This document shows positions 1-4,886 of a DNA stretch of 5,465 bases, piece by piece (within the stretch, counting starts at the first letter, position 1; each line of letters opens with the position of its first letter). A model generated the notes under the pieces. That model saw only the letters and a program-made list of their open reading frames with translations, ran no database searches and had not been told where the DNA came from. The translations under genes were made by a program, and so were the position numbers. This DNA comes from Candidatus Desantisbacteria bacterium CG1_02_49_89 (GTDB lineage Bacteria > Desantisbacteria > UBA1551): positions 1 through 5,465 of the forward strand of contig MNUP01000089.1 in assembly GCA_001871075.1 (NCBI GenBank), read 5' to 3'.

Positions 1-2
1 CC

Positions 3-320
3 CTGCGTTCCCGCGCAATTGATAACGGCGTGTTCCTTGTGTCTGCCTGTTACGGCAAGCATCCTGATGAATCCTGGAAGCCGGGAATGATGCAGGGTAG
101 AACGGGTGTTGTGGGCCCTGACGGGATGATACTCGCGGAAGCAGGCAGGGAAGCAGGGATCGTTATGGCAACCGTGGACCTGAACCAGAAGCTATACAAG
201 GCGTATTTTACCACGAATTCGGAAAAGGACGATTTCAGGAAGGAAATGCTTGACGACCGCAGGCCGGAAACGTATAGGGCTATAACAAAAGTTAAAAAGG
301 TTAAAGGGGTTAAAAGTTAA
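3..320 (+). CDS. Carbon-nitrogen hydrolase (nitrilase superfamily), C-terminal part only
   Basis: This is the 3' end of a gene whose start lies left of the window; the frame is open from the first complete codon, so the GTG at 30 is internal and not a start. Nitrilase-superfamily enzymes cleave C-N bonds of amides, carbamoyl compounds or nitriles with a Glu-Lys-Cys triad in the cytoplasm. The triad is in the missing part. What is visible is the typical C-terminal half: RAIDNGVFLVSA (the 'RAxENxxxxxxxN' strand), then a GRTGVVGPDGMILAEAG segment matching the family's 'S.i.dPdG.vla.a' strand, GIVMATVDLN, and a tail with RRPETYR that is common in the family. The last nine residues (VKKVKGVKS) are lysine-rich and are encoded by an intergenic-type GTTAAA repeat, so they are probably not part of the ancestral fold. 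Substrate cannot be assigned. The family call is fairly secure, the specific enzyme unknown. Confidence 0.85.
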   Translation: MRSRAIDNGVFLVSACYGKHPDESWKPGMMQGRTGVVGPDGMILAEAGREAGIVMATVDLNQKLYKAYFTTNSEKDDFRKEMLDDRRPETYRAITKVKKVKGVKS

Positions 321-332
321 AAAGGTTAAAAA
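291..332 (+). repeat. GTTAAA tandem array spanning the stop codon of the nitrilase-like gene
   Basis: Five units begin at 291, 300, 309, 316 and 325, each G-TTAAA followed by A/G padding (for example GTTAAAAAG). The period is 9, 9, 7 and 9 bp. The first units are read as codons (Val-Lys-Lys, Val-Lys-Gly, Val-Lys-Ser), and the 7-bp unit shifts the phase so that TAA at 318-320 becomes the stop. The array then continues into the gap. This is seen directly. How it arose, by slippage or insertion, is inference. Confidence 0.85.
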
Positions 333-404
333 TTCGCAGAAATTCGTGAGAATTCGTGGTTAAATGGATTTGTATGTGGTTTTGTGGTAAGGTTCGTGGT
401 TTTC
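333..404 (+). repeat. AATTCGTGG-type leader repeat, copy A
   Basis: This block fills the rest of the gap before the first UroD-like gene. It opens with three degenerate units of about 10 bp (AATTCGCAG, AATTCGTGAG, AATTCGTGG), with TTCGTG at 343, 353 and again at 393. The stretch 351-388 matches 1742-1780, upstream of the second UroD-like gene, at about 34 of 38 positions with one gap. It runs directly into the ribosome binding site. Reading it as coding, as a GTG start at 384 would require, turns repeat sequence into protein and is not favoured. Confidence 0.8.
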
Positions 405-413
405 GGGGAAAAA
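405..413 (+). promoter_or_regulatory. Ribosome binding site that decides the start at 414
   Basis: A purine run (GGGGAAAAA) sits immediately before ATG 414, with its GGGGA core about four bases away. The alternative in-frame GTG at 384 has only TTCGTGG repeat sequence before it and no purine-rich site, so 414 is preferred. Confidence 0.65.
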
Positions 414-1622
414 ATGATAGCGAATGAAAACCTGATAACGGATGATATGAGGGCTAAGGCAAAAGAACTCGTTAAATTGGCGCGTGGCAATAACGGGCTT
501 GCCCCTGTTGACACCGGAAGGTTCTGGAATGACAACAACACAGCTTCCAGGGATCCGTTCGGCAAAGATATTCCTCAGATACCGCTGGGCATAGGCATGT
601 TGGATGAGTGCGTTTTCGCCGAACTCGGGATCAGCGCGGATTTCAAGCGATTGCTTGAAGACGAAGCGTGGGCGATCTCTTTGAAAAAAGCCTATAACGA
701 CAAGGCTGAAAAAATAGTGGGAAGGCGCCTGCTCAGCGGGAAGCCTGTTGATAAAACCAGGCAGTATCCTCCGGTGAAGGGCCTGCACGACGTTTTTGAG
801 GCGAAGAACGTGTGGAATTCCGGTTCATGGTGGCTTGAACAGTCGGTAAGGAACGAGAAAGAACTTGAAGAACTGCTTTGCCGTGTTGAAGAACGCAACA
901 AGGACCTGCGCACTTTTATCCTTCCGCCCGAATGGGAAAAGGAGAAGGAACGCCTGATGAAAGCCGGTATTAAACCGGCTATGTACAGGGGCCAGCGCGG
1001 GCCGATGACTTTTGCGGGTTCTGTTTACGGAATTGAAAACACGATATTCCTGATACTGGATAACCCGAAGCTCGCCGCAAGGTTCAGGGACGCTATCATC
1101 AACACGATGCTGAATATAGCGGGAGTGCTCGATAAAGAAGCCGGTTATTCGGAAACGGACGCGCCGAAAGGCTTTTCTTTTTGCGACGACAATTGCGCGA
1201 TGTTCAACCCGAAGATGTATGAGTTTTTCGGTTACCCGATACTGAAAGCGGTTTTTGAGCGGTACAGCCCTGGTCCCTCGGACTCGCGGTACCAGCATTC
1301 TGATTCAGATATGAGGCACCAGCTCCCCGCGCTTGGAAGATTAGGGTTGACCGGTGTAAATTTCGGGCCTACGCTCAGCGTTACCGAGATAAGGGAGCAC
1401 TGCCAGCGCGCTGTGATAGACGGGCAGCTCGCGCCATTTACGTTCTGCCGCAACGAAGAAGAGAATATTGTACTGGAATTACTGCGGGATTTCGAGCAGT
1501 CAAAAGAAAAGCGCGGTGTCCGTTTCGCGACAGCAGGTTCTGTTAATAACGGTTCTATGCTTACGGGGTTGCGCCTTGTAATGTCCGCGATACAGCGTTA
1601 CGGAAGATATCAGGTTGGATAA
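414..1622 (+). CDS. Uroporphyrinogen decarboxylase-fold (UroD/MtaA-like) protein, first of two
   Basis: A protein of 402 residues from ATG 414. The family (UroD, PF01208) contains haem-pathway decarboxylases and zinc methyltransferases such as MtaA that move methyl groups from corrinoid proteins. This one lacks recognisable haem-pathway signatures and belongs to the broad, mostly uncharacterised environmental branch. Supporting segments are RGPMTFAG, a DDNCAMFNPKMYEFFGYPIL block (the family's 'D...SP..y.ef..P' helix), and HSDSDM near residue 295 followed by NFGPTL near 316. These correspond to the family strand that carries the metal-binding His and the following (beta/alpha)8 strand. In MtaA that motif is His-x-Cys; here it is His-Ser-Asp, so a standard Cys-liganded zinc site is doubtful. 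The rather long N-terminal region (residues 1-180) was not matched to any domain. It is paired with a second UroD-like gene downstream. The fold is likely; the reaction is unknown. Confidence 0.78.
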   Translation: MIANENLITDDMRAKAKELVKLARGNNGLAPVDTGRFWNDNNTASRDPFGKDIPQIPLGIGMLDECVFAELGISADFKRLLEDEAWAISLKKAYNDKAEKIVGRRLLSGKPVDKTRQYPPVKGLHDVFEAKNVWNSGSWWLEQSVRNEKELEELLCRVEERNKDLRTFILPPEWEKEKERLMKAGIKPAMYRGQRGPMTFAGSVYGIENTIFLILDNPKLAARFRDAIINTMLNIAGVLDKEAGYSETDAPKGFSFCDDNCAMFNPKMYEFFGYPILKAVFERYSPGPSDSRYQHSDSDMRHQLPALGRLGLTGVNFGPTLSVTEIREHCQRAVIDGQLAPFTFCRNEEENIVLELLRDFEQSKEKRGVRFATAGSVNNGSMLTGLRLVMSAIQRYGRYQVG

Positions 1623-1639
1623 CTGGACGACTGGATAAT
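1616..1639 (+). repeat. TGGATAAC x3 array over the stop codon of the first UroD-like gene
   Basis: Three exact 8-bp steps are TGGATAAC, TGGACGAC and TGGATAAT. The TAA stop at 1620-1622 lies inside the first unit, so the last codons (Val-Gly-stop) are shared with the array. Seen directly in the sequence. Confidence 0.75.
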
Positions 1640-1652
1640 TAGCCAGATTAAT

Positions 1653-1670
1653 TCAGTGTCCTCAGTGGCA
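1653..1670 (+). repeat. TCAGTGTCC/TCAGTGGCA 9-bp pair
   Basis: Two 9-bp units share TCAGTG and sit between the stop-codon array and the GTTTACAA array. The GTG-rich style resembles the TTCGTG blocks found before the genes. With only two units this could be chance; it is listed because it fits the pattern of the gap. Confidence 0.45.
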
Positions 1671-1681
1671 GATTTTATATA

Positions 1682-1713
1682 GTTTACAAGCTTACAAGTC
1701 TATAAGTTTACAG
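1682..1713 (+). repeat. GTTTACAA 8-bp array, copy 1
   Basis: Four contiguous 8-bp units are GTTTACAA, GCTTACAA, GTCTATAA and GTTTACAG. The same motif family recurs in the next gap (2921-2955). In both places it lies shortly upstream of a TTCGTG block and the next gene. Confidence 0.82.
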
Positions 1714-1720
1714 GTAATTA

Positions 1721-1780
1721 TAATTCGTGGAAATTCGTGCAAATTCGTGGTTAAATGAGCTTGTCTGTGGTTTTAGTGGT
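1721..1780 (+). repeat. AATTCGTGG-type leader repeat, copy B
   Basis: Three perfectly spaced 10-bp units (TAATTCGTGG, AAATTCGTGC, AAATTCGTGG; TTCGTG at 1724, 1734 and 1744) are followed by a conserved tail, TTAAATG...CTTGTCTGTGG...GTGGT. The part from 1742 aligns with 351-388 before the first UroD-like gene. The 10-bp spacing puts each TTCGTG on about the same face of the helix. The end of the block supplies the weak GGTGGA ribosome binding site of the next gene. Confidence 0.83.
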
Positions 1781-1785
1781 GGAAA

Positions 1786-2847
1786 ATGACTTCACAGGAA
1801 CGCATAAAGATCGTATTGGGCGGAGGGGTGCCTGACAGGGTGCCGCTGTGCGAAACAGGTTTCTGGCCGCAGACGATCGAACGCTGGAAGAAGGAAGGCC
1901 TGCCTGAAGGCGACCCGCTGGACTATTTCAAGATGGACCACATATCCGGCATTTCGTATGACGGCACGTTCCGCCTGCCGGGCAAAGTGCTTGAAGAAAC
2001 TGCCGAATACAGGATCGAGACCGATGGTTACGGCAGGACATTCAAGGCATGGAAAAACGAGAACTACAGCCCGCCCCAGTATATGGATCACCTGTTTAAG
2101 GAAAGGGGCCAGTGGGAGGAATTAAAGAAGAAACTCACACCTTCCAAAGACAGGATACAGAAAGATCTGAAAGCCCAGTATGAGAACCTTCGTAAAAGGG
2201 GAGATTTCGTTTTTCTGAGCCCTGACGAGCCGTGCTGGTTTGTGCTTAACAGGACAATGGGCTTTGAGAACGGCCTTTCCAAAATGGTAGAAGAACCGGA
2301 TCTTATAAGGGACATAATAAACACGCACACTGATTTTATCCTTGAAATGTGCAATATTTTCCTGAGTGAAGGGATGAAGCCGGATGCGATCTGGCTATAT
2401 TCAGACCTGTGCTATAAGAACGGGATGCTTTTTTCGCCGAAGGTTTACAGGGACCTGGTGATGCCCGCGCATAAGAAGATAAAACAATTCTGCCTTGAAA
2501 ACAACCTATTCTGGATCTATCACTGCGACGGAAATATTAAGGAACTGCTCCCCCTGCTTATCGAGTCAGGCATCAACGCCATACAGCCGCTTGAGGCAAG
2601 GCAGGGTAATGATGTAAGGATTTATAAAAAGCAGTACAGTAATAAGGTTACGTTCTTCGGCAACATTTCGGCTGATGTCCTCAGCTTGGATAAGGAAAGA
2701 ATACGGGAAGAGGTGGAAAGCAAGGTTACAGCGGCTATGAAAGGCGGGGGGTACATATTCCATTCAGACCATTCCGTACCGCCGACTGTCAGCCTTGAGA
2801 ATTATAAGTATGCCGTGGAGCTGGCGAAAGATGTCGGGAAGTATTAG
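1786..2847 (+). CDS. Uroporphyrinogen decarboxylase-fold (UroD/MtaA-like) protein, second of two
   Basis: A protein of 353 residues, the usual length of UroD/MtaA-type proteins. The start is secure: an in-frame TAG at 1774-1776 leaves no other start nearby, and MTSQERIKIVLGG...PDRVPLCE is the standard family N-terminus. The ribosome site (GGTGGA) is only about two bases from ATG and is made from the repeat upstream. Further family segments are YKNGMLFSPKVYRDLVMP, WIYHCDGNIKELLPLLIESG (His246, Asp248), FFGNISADVL near 292, and the C-terminal FHSDHSVPP...SLENYKYAVELAK near 326. MtaA-type enzymes bind zinc with His-x-Cys plus a late Cys. Here the corresponding positions look like His-x-Asp and Asp/His, so metal use, if any, is different. 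No corrinoid protein gene is present. It may act with the UroD-like protein encoded just upstream, which shares its leader repeat. The exact reaction cannot be given. Confidence 0.9.
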   Translation: MTSQERIKIVLGGGVPDRVPLCETGFWPQTIERWKKEGLPEGDPLDYFKMDHISGISYDGTFRLPGKVLEETAEYRIETDGYGRTFKAWKNENYSPPQYMDHLFKERGQWEELKKKLTPSKDRIQKDLKAQYENLRKRGDFVFLSPDEPCWFVLNRTMGFENGLSKMVEEPDLIRDIINTHTDFILEMCNIFLSEGMKPDAIWLYSDLCYKNGMLFSPKVYRDLVMPAHKKIKQFCLENNLFWIYHCDGNIKELLPLLIESGINAIQPLEARQGNDVRIYKKQYSNKVTFFGNISADVLSLDKERIREEVESKVTAAMKGGGYIFHSDHSVPPTVSLENYKYAVELAKDVGKY

Positions 2848-2880
2848 AGTCAAAGATTCATAGAGTCATAGAGTCAGAGT
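2845..2880 (+). repeat. TAGAGTCA x4 array beginning at the stop codon of the second UroD-like gene
   Basis: Four exact 8-bp steps are TAGAGTCA, AAGATTCA, TAGAGTCA and TAGAGTCA, plus a trailing GAGT. The first three bases of the first unit are the TAG stop codon itself. The following 2881-2918 has no clear repeat apart from a minor GCAA/TTGC hairpin of four pairs. Confidence 0.83.
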
Positions 2881-2920
2881 AACTGCAAGGTTTTGCCGGA
2901 AGCTGAATACCATAAAGATA

Positions 2921-2956
2921 GTTTATAGAGTTTACATAGTTTACAAGTTTATAAAG
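2921..2956 (+). repeat. GTTTACAA-type array, copy 2
   Basis: Four units are GTTTATAGA, GTTTACATA, GTTTACAA and GTTTATAAA, with an 8-9 bp period. The motif is that of the 1682-1713 array, and the position is the same: after a stop-codon array and before a TTCGTG block. This shows that the two gaps share a modular order. Confidence 0.82.
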
Positions 2957-2963
2957 TAAAATA

Positions 2964-3017
2964 TTTCTCTGTGGTGTTCTTTCGTGACTTCGTGATACTT
3001 TCGTGTTTTCGTGGAAA
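2964..3017 (+). repeat. TTCGTG leader block, copy C
   Basis: TTCGTG occurs at 2981, 2989, 3000 and 3008 (spacing 8, 11, 8), preceded by CTCTGTGGTG and ending in TTCGTGGAAAA. It is related in style to the blocks at 333-404 and 1721-1780 but is not collinear with them. It keeps the downstream frame open back to a GTG at 2971, which is not the true start. Confidence 0.75.
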
Positions 3018-3021
3018 ATTT

Positions 3022-3026
3022 GGAGG
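3022..3026 (+). promoter_or_regulatory. Ribosome binding site that decides the start at 3031
   Basis: A perfect GGAGG lies four bases before ATG 3031. This, together with the Rossmann strand starting right after it, rules against the upstream in-frame GTG at 2971. Confidence 0.85.
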
Positions 3027-3030
3027 AACT

Positions 3031-3984
3031 ATGGATAAAGTAAAAGTTGCGCTGATCGGGGCAGGGGGTATGGCGAACGCGGTCCATTATCCCTCGCTGG
3101 CTGAATTTCCTGACGTGGAAATAACCGGGTTGTGCGACCTGGTTGAGGATAAGTTGAAGGCAACGGCGAAGGCATTCAAGATAGAAAAGACGTTCGCGGA
3201 CTACAGGAAGATGCTGGATGAGACAAAACCCCGGGCGGTTTATATCCTTATGCCGCCCCACCATCTTTTTGACATTGTCATACACTGCCTTAACCGGAAG
3301 CTGAACGTTTTTATAGAAAAGCCGCCCGGAGTTTACACGGGACAGACCGTAGAGATGGCAAACCTGGCCGAGAAGAACAAGTGCATTACGATGGTTGGGT
3401 TCCAGAGACGGTTTGCGCCTTTGAGCGTTGCGGCGAAGAAAAGGGTGGATGAAAGGGGAATGCTGCAGTGTTCCGCGATGTTCATTAAGAATTACACCGG
3501 CGGGCCGTATTATGACGGAGCGGTTGATATCCTGACGTCAGACGCGATACACGCGGTTGACAACCTGCGCTGGATGGGCGGCGAAGTAAAGAAGGTTTTC
3601 AGCGACGTGAAAAAGGTGGATTTTGACTACCACAACATGTTTAACGCGATGGTGCAGTTCGAGAACGGAAGCATCGGGTTCCTTATCGCGAACTGGAGGG
3701 CGGGAAAGCGCATATTCAGAGTTGAAATGCACGGGAGAGGTATTTCCGCTTTCGTTGAGCCGGAAGCGAGGTCCGTTATTTACAAGGACAGCAATGAAGA
3801 CGGCGAGATAACCGCCGCAAAAGATGCCGCTGGCAGCGCGGAGTTTTACAAAACAGCGGGTTTCTTCGCGGAAAACAGGCATTTTATTGACTGCGTTAAG
3901 GAAGGAAAGCAACCGGTTACGAATTTCTCCGACGCGGTCAAAACAATGGAGCTCTGCGATAAAATCTACAGATCGCAAATATAA
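3031..3984 (+). CDS. Gfo/Idh/MocA family NAD(P)-dependent oxidoreductase
   Basis: A protein of 317 residues from ATG 3031, a little shorter than many family members. These cytoplasmic enzymes oxidise or reduce sugars, inositols and sugar derivatives with NAD(P). The N-terminal Rossmann fold shows VALIGAGGMA (residues 6-15, a GxGGxA form of the nucleotide loop) and an acidic Asp36 at the end of strand 2, which usually favours NAD. The hallmark EKP is at 96-98, with Lys97 the expected catalytic residue. GFQRRF at 123-128 is the usual 'G.n.Rf' segment. DAIHAVDNLRWMGG (171-184) carries the His174 of the active-site 'D..H..D' motif. The C-terminal region fits the family's beta-sheet domain and ends in FIDCVKEGKQPVTNFSDAVKTMEL, the usual closing helix region. 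The substrate is unknown; neighbours suggest a modified sugar. Confidence in the family is very high. Confidence 0.95.
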   Translation: MDKVKVALIGAGGMANAVHYPSLAEFPDVEITGLCDLVEDKLKATAKAFKIEKTFADYRKMLDETKPRAVYILMPPHHLFDIVIHCLNRKLNVFIEKPPGVYTGQTVEMANLAEKNKCITMVGFQRRFAPLSVAAKKRVDERGMLQCSAMFIKNYTGGPYYDGAVDILTSDAIHAVDNLRWMGGEVKKVFSDVKKVDFDYHNMFNAMVQFENGSIGFLIANWRAGKRIFRVEMHGRGISAFVEPEARSVIYKDSNEDGEITAAKDAAGSAEFYKTAGFFAENRHFIDCVKEGKQPVTNFSDAVKTMELCDKIYRSQI

Positions 3985-3986
3985 AT

Positions 3987-4021
3987 GCGTGTCAGCGTAT
4001 CAACGTATCAGCGTGTCAGAG
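3987..4021 (+). repeat. GCGTGTCA x4 array, left arm of an inverted array pair
   Basis: Two bases after the TAA stop come four 8-bp units, GCGTGTCA, GCGTATCA, ACGTATCA and GCGTGTCA, and a trailing GAG. They are near-complementary to the array at 4064-4097. The segment 3996-4006 pairs perfectly (11 bp) with 4087-4097, and the pairing extends to 26 positions with three mismatches and two G-U pairs. Confidence 0.87.
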
Positions 4022-4030
4022 CAAATGCAA

Positions 4031-4045
4031 GGAATAGTTTATTCC
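4031..4045 (+). other. Perfect small hairpin in the loop of the inverted array pair
   Basis: GGAATA and TATTCC form six pairs around a GTT loop. It is nested in an outer CAAGGA (4028-4033)/TCCTTG (4052-4057) complement, with which it competes in part. No T-run follows, so it is not called a terminator. Confidence 0.6.
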
Positions 4046-4063
4046 AATAAATCCTTGTTGTTG

Positions 4064-4097
4064 CGTTGACACGTTGACACTTTGACACGTTGATACG
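4064..4097 (+). repeat. CGTTGACA x4 array, right arm of an inverted array pair
   Basis: Four 8-bp units are CGTTGACA, CGTTGACA, CTTTGACA and CGTTGATA, then CG. They are the reverse-complement family of 3987-4021. The array ends just before the ribosome binding site of the PIG-L gene. The repeated TTGACA looks like a -35 box but arises from the unit itself. Confidence 0.87.
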
Positions 4098-4104
4098 TAT
4101 TTAC

Positions 4105-4110
4105 GGGAGG
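4105..4110 (+). promoter_or_regulatory. Ribosome binding site of the PIG-L gene
   Basis: GGGAGG lies four bases before ATG 4115. It is strong and well placed, and it lies outside the repeat array. Confidence 0.85.
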
Positions 4111-4114
4111 CAGC

Positions 4115-4795
4115 ATGCTTACTTGGAAGAAAGTGCTCGTGTTCGGGGCGCATAGCGACGATGAGATAATAGGGCCGGGCGGGACCATAGCGAAACTGAG
4201 CAGGCAGGGGGCTGCGGTCACTGTTGTGACCTTCACCACAGGGGATATGGGTTATTCAAAACTTTCGCATAAGGGCAGGATTGGCAGGATCCGCAGTATC
4301 GAGGCAAAAAGATCGGCAAAGATCCTCGGCATCAGGCAGGTCGTGAACCTCGGGCTTCCCACTCAGTCAGTAGTAAACGTCAGGGAGGTGTACCAGGAAT
4401 GCGTGCGCCTGATACGCAGGTTCAGGCCGGACGTGATATTCACGCATTACAAATGCGATAAGCACAGGGACCACAGAGCTGTAAGCGAGATAACGGACGA
4501 GGCAAGGTGGAAGGCAAGCGAGAATATCATGCCGGATTTCGGCAAGCCCTGGTACACGCAGGAGTTTTATTTCTACGAAGTCCTTGAGCTGTTCACGTCG
4601 CCTTCGGTCCTGGTTGATATAACCGGGACGCTTAACGCGAAGGTCAGGGCGATGAAGACGCAGGCCAGCCAGATGAGTAACCTGCGGGGCATGGAAAGGT
4701 ATATTGAGGGGGTCGCGGCAGCGCGGGGGTTCCTGCGCGGCACGAAATACGCGGAAGCCTTCTTAGCTTCTAATTTCCTTCCCAGGAAATTATAA
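4115..4795 (+). CDS. PIG-L/LmbE family zinc-dependent deacetylase
   Basis: A complete protein of 226 residues, typical for the family. PIG-L enzymes remove N-acetyl groups from amino sugars and their conjugates (GlcNAc-PI, the mycothiol precursor, bacillithiol-type precursors) using one zinc ion. The first motif is AHSDDE at residues 12-17, where most members have AHPDDE. By comparison with MshB, His13 and Asp16 are zinc ligands and Asp15 is the general base. GPGGTIAKL follows at 21-28. R-S-I-E at 60-63 is the conserved 'RxxE' before AKILGI. DKHRDH at 115-120 is the second motif, giving His120 as the third zinc ligand and His117 as the likely catalytic partner. No signal peptide is seen, so it acts in the cytoplasm. 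Its neighbours (sugar-type dehydrogenase, SGNH esterase) fit removal of acetyl groups from a glycan-derived compound. The substrate is not determined. Confidence 0.94.
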   Translation: MLTWKKVLVFGAHSDDEIIGPGGTIAKLSRQGAAVTVVTFTTGDMGYSKLSHKGRIGRIRSIEAKRSAKILGIRQVVNLGLPTQSVVNVREVYQECVRLIRRFRPDVIFTHYKCDKHRDHRAVSEITDEARWKASENIMPDFGKPWYTQEFYFYEVLELFTSPSVLVDITGTLNAKVRAMKTQASQMSNLRGMERYIEGVAAARGFLRGTKYAEAFLASNFLPRKL

Positions 4796-4798
4796 GCT

Positions 4799-4829
4799 GC
4801 TTATGGCTTATCGCATATCGCGTATCGTT
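4799..4829 (+). repeat. 7-bp array GCTTATC x4, left arm of an inverted array pair
   Basis: Four 7-bp units are GCTTATG, GCTTATC, GCATATC and GCGTATC, beginning three bases after the stop codon. TATCGTT at 4823-4829 pairs perfectly with AACGATA at 4840-4846 around a ten-base loop. Other registers also pair, for example 4819-4827 with 4863-4871 (nine of nine). Confidence 0.85.
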
Positions 4830-4841
4830 TGAAGCTTTTAA

Positions 4842-4871
4842 CGATAAGCGATTAGCGATGTGCGATACGCG
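4842..4871 (+). repeat. 7-bp array CGATAAG x4, right arm of an inverted array pair
   Basis: Four 7-bp units are CGATAAG, CGATTAG, CGATGTG and CGATACG, then CG. They are the reverse complement of the unit family in 4799-4829. The array stops just before the AAGGAG ribosome binding site. The period here is 7 bp, against 8 bp in the preceding gap. Confidence 0.85.
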
Positions 4872-4875
4872 TTTT

Positions 4876-4881
4876 AAGGAG
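4876..4881 (+). promoter_or_regulatory. Ribosome binding site of the SGNH hydrolase gene
   Basis: AAGGAG ends five bases before ATG 4887. It supports that start, which also fits the family N-terminus. Confidence 0.85.
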
Positions 4882-4886
4882 TTGAC

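Noticed and set aside
384-413. GTG start at 384 extending the first UroD-like protein by ten residues.
   Set aside because: Those residues are translated TTCGTGG repeat, and the purine-rich ribosome site sits right before ATG 414.
825-1298. Long open frame on the minus strand within the first UroD-like gene, and similar minus-strand frames elsewhere.
   Set aside because: They lie opposite well-supported genes, show no recognisable family features and follow the codon structure of the plus strand.
2971-3030. GTG start at 2971 extending the Gfo/Idh/MocA protein by 20 residues.
   Set aside because: The extension is translated repeat. GGAGG before ATG 3031 and the Rossmann strand directly after it fix the start.
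3985-4050. Short reading frame of 21 codons from ATG 3985 inside the dehydrogenase-deacetylase gap.
   Set aside because: It is made of repeat units, has no ribosome site, and lies in a region better explained as a hairpin.
3987-4097. CRISPR array.
   Set aside because: Units are only 8 bp, contiguous and without spacers, and the two arms are inverted.
4066-4103. Promoter-like TTGACA boxes with a TATTTA at 4098-4103 about 18 bp after the second.
   Set aside because: TTGACA is part of the 8-bp repeat unit and occurs three times, and the predicted transcript would start at or after the ribosome site of the PIG-L gene. Chance resemblance is more likely.
4823-4846. Rho-independent terminator formed by TATCGTT/AACGATA.
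   Set aside because: No T-run follows the stem; the sequence after it is another array and a ribosome site.
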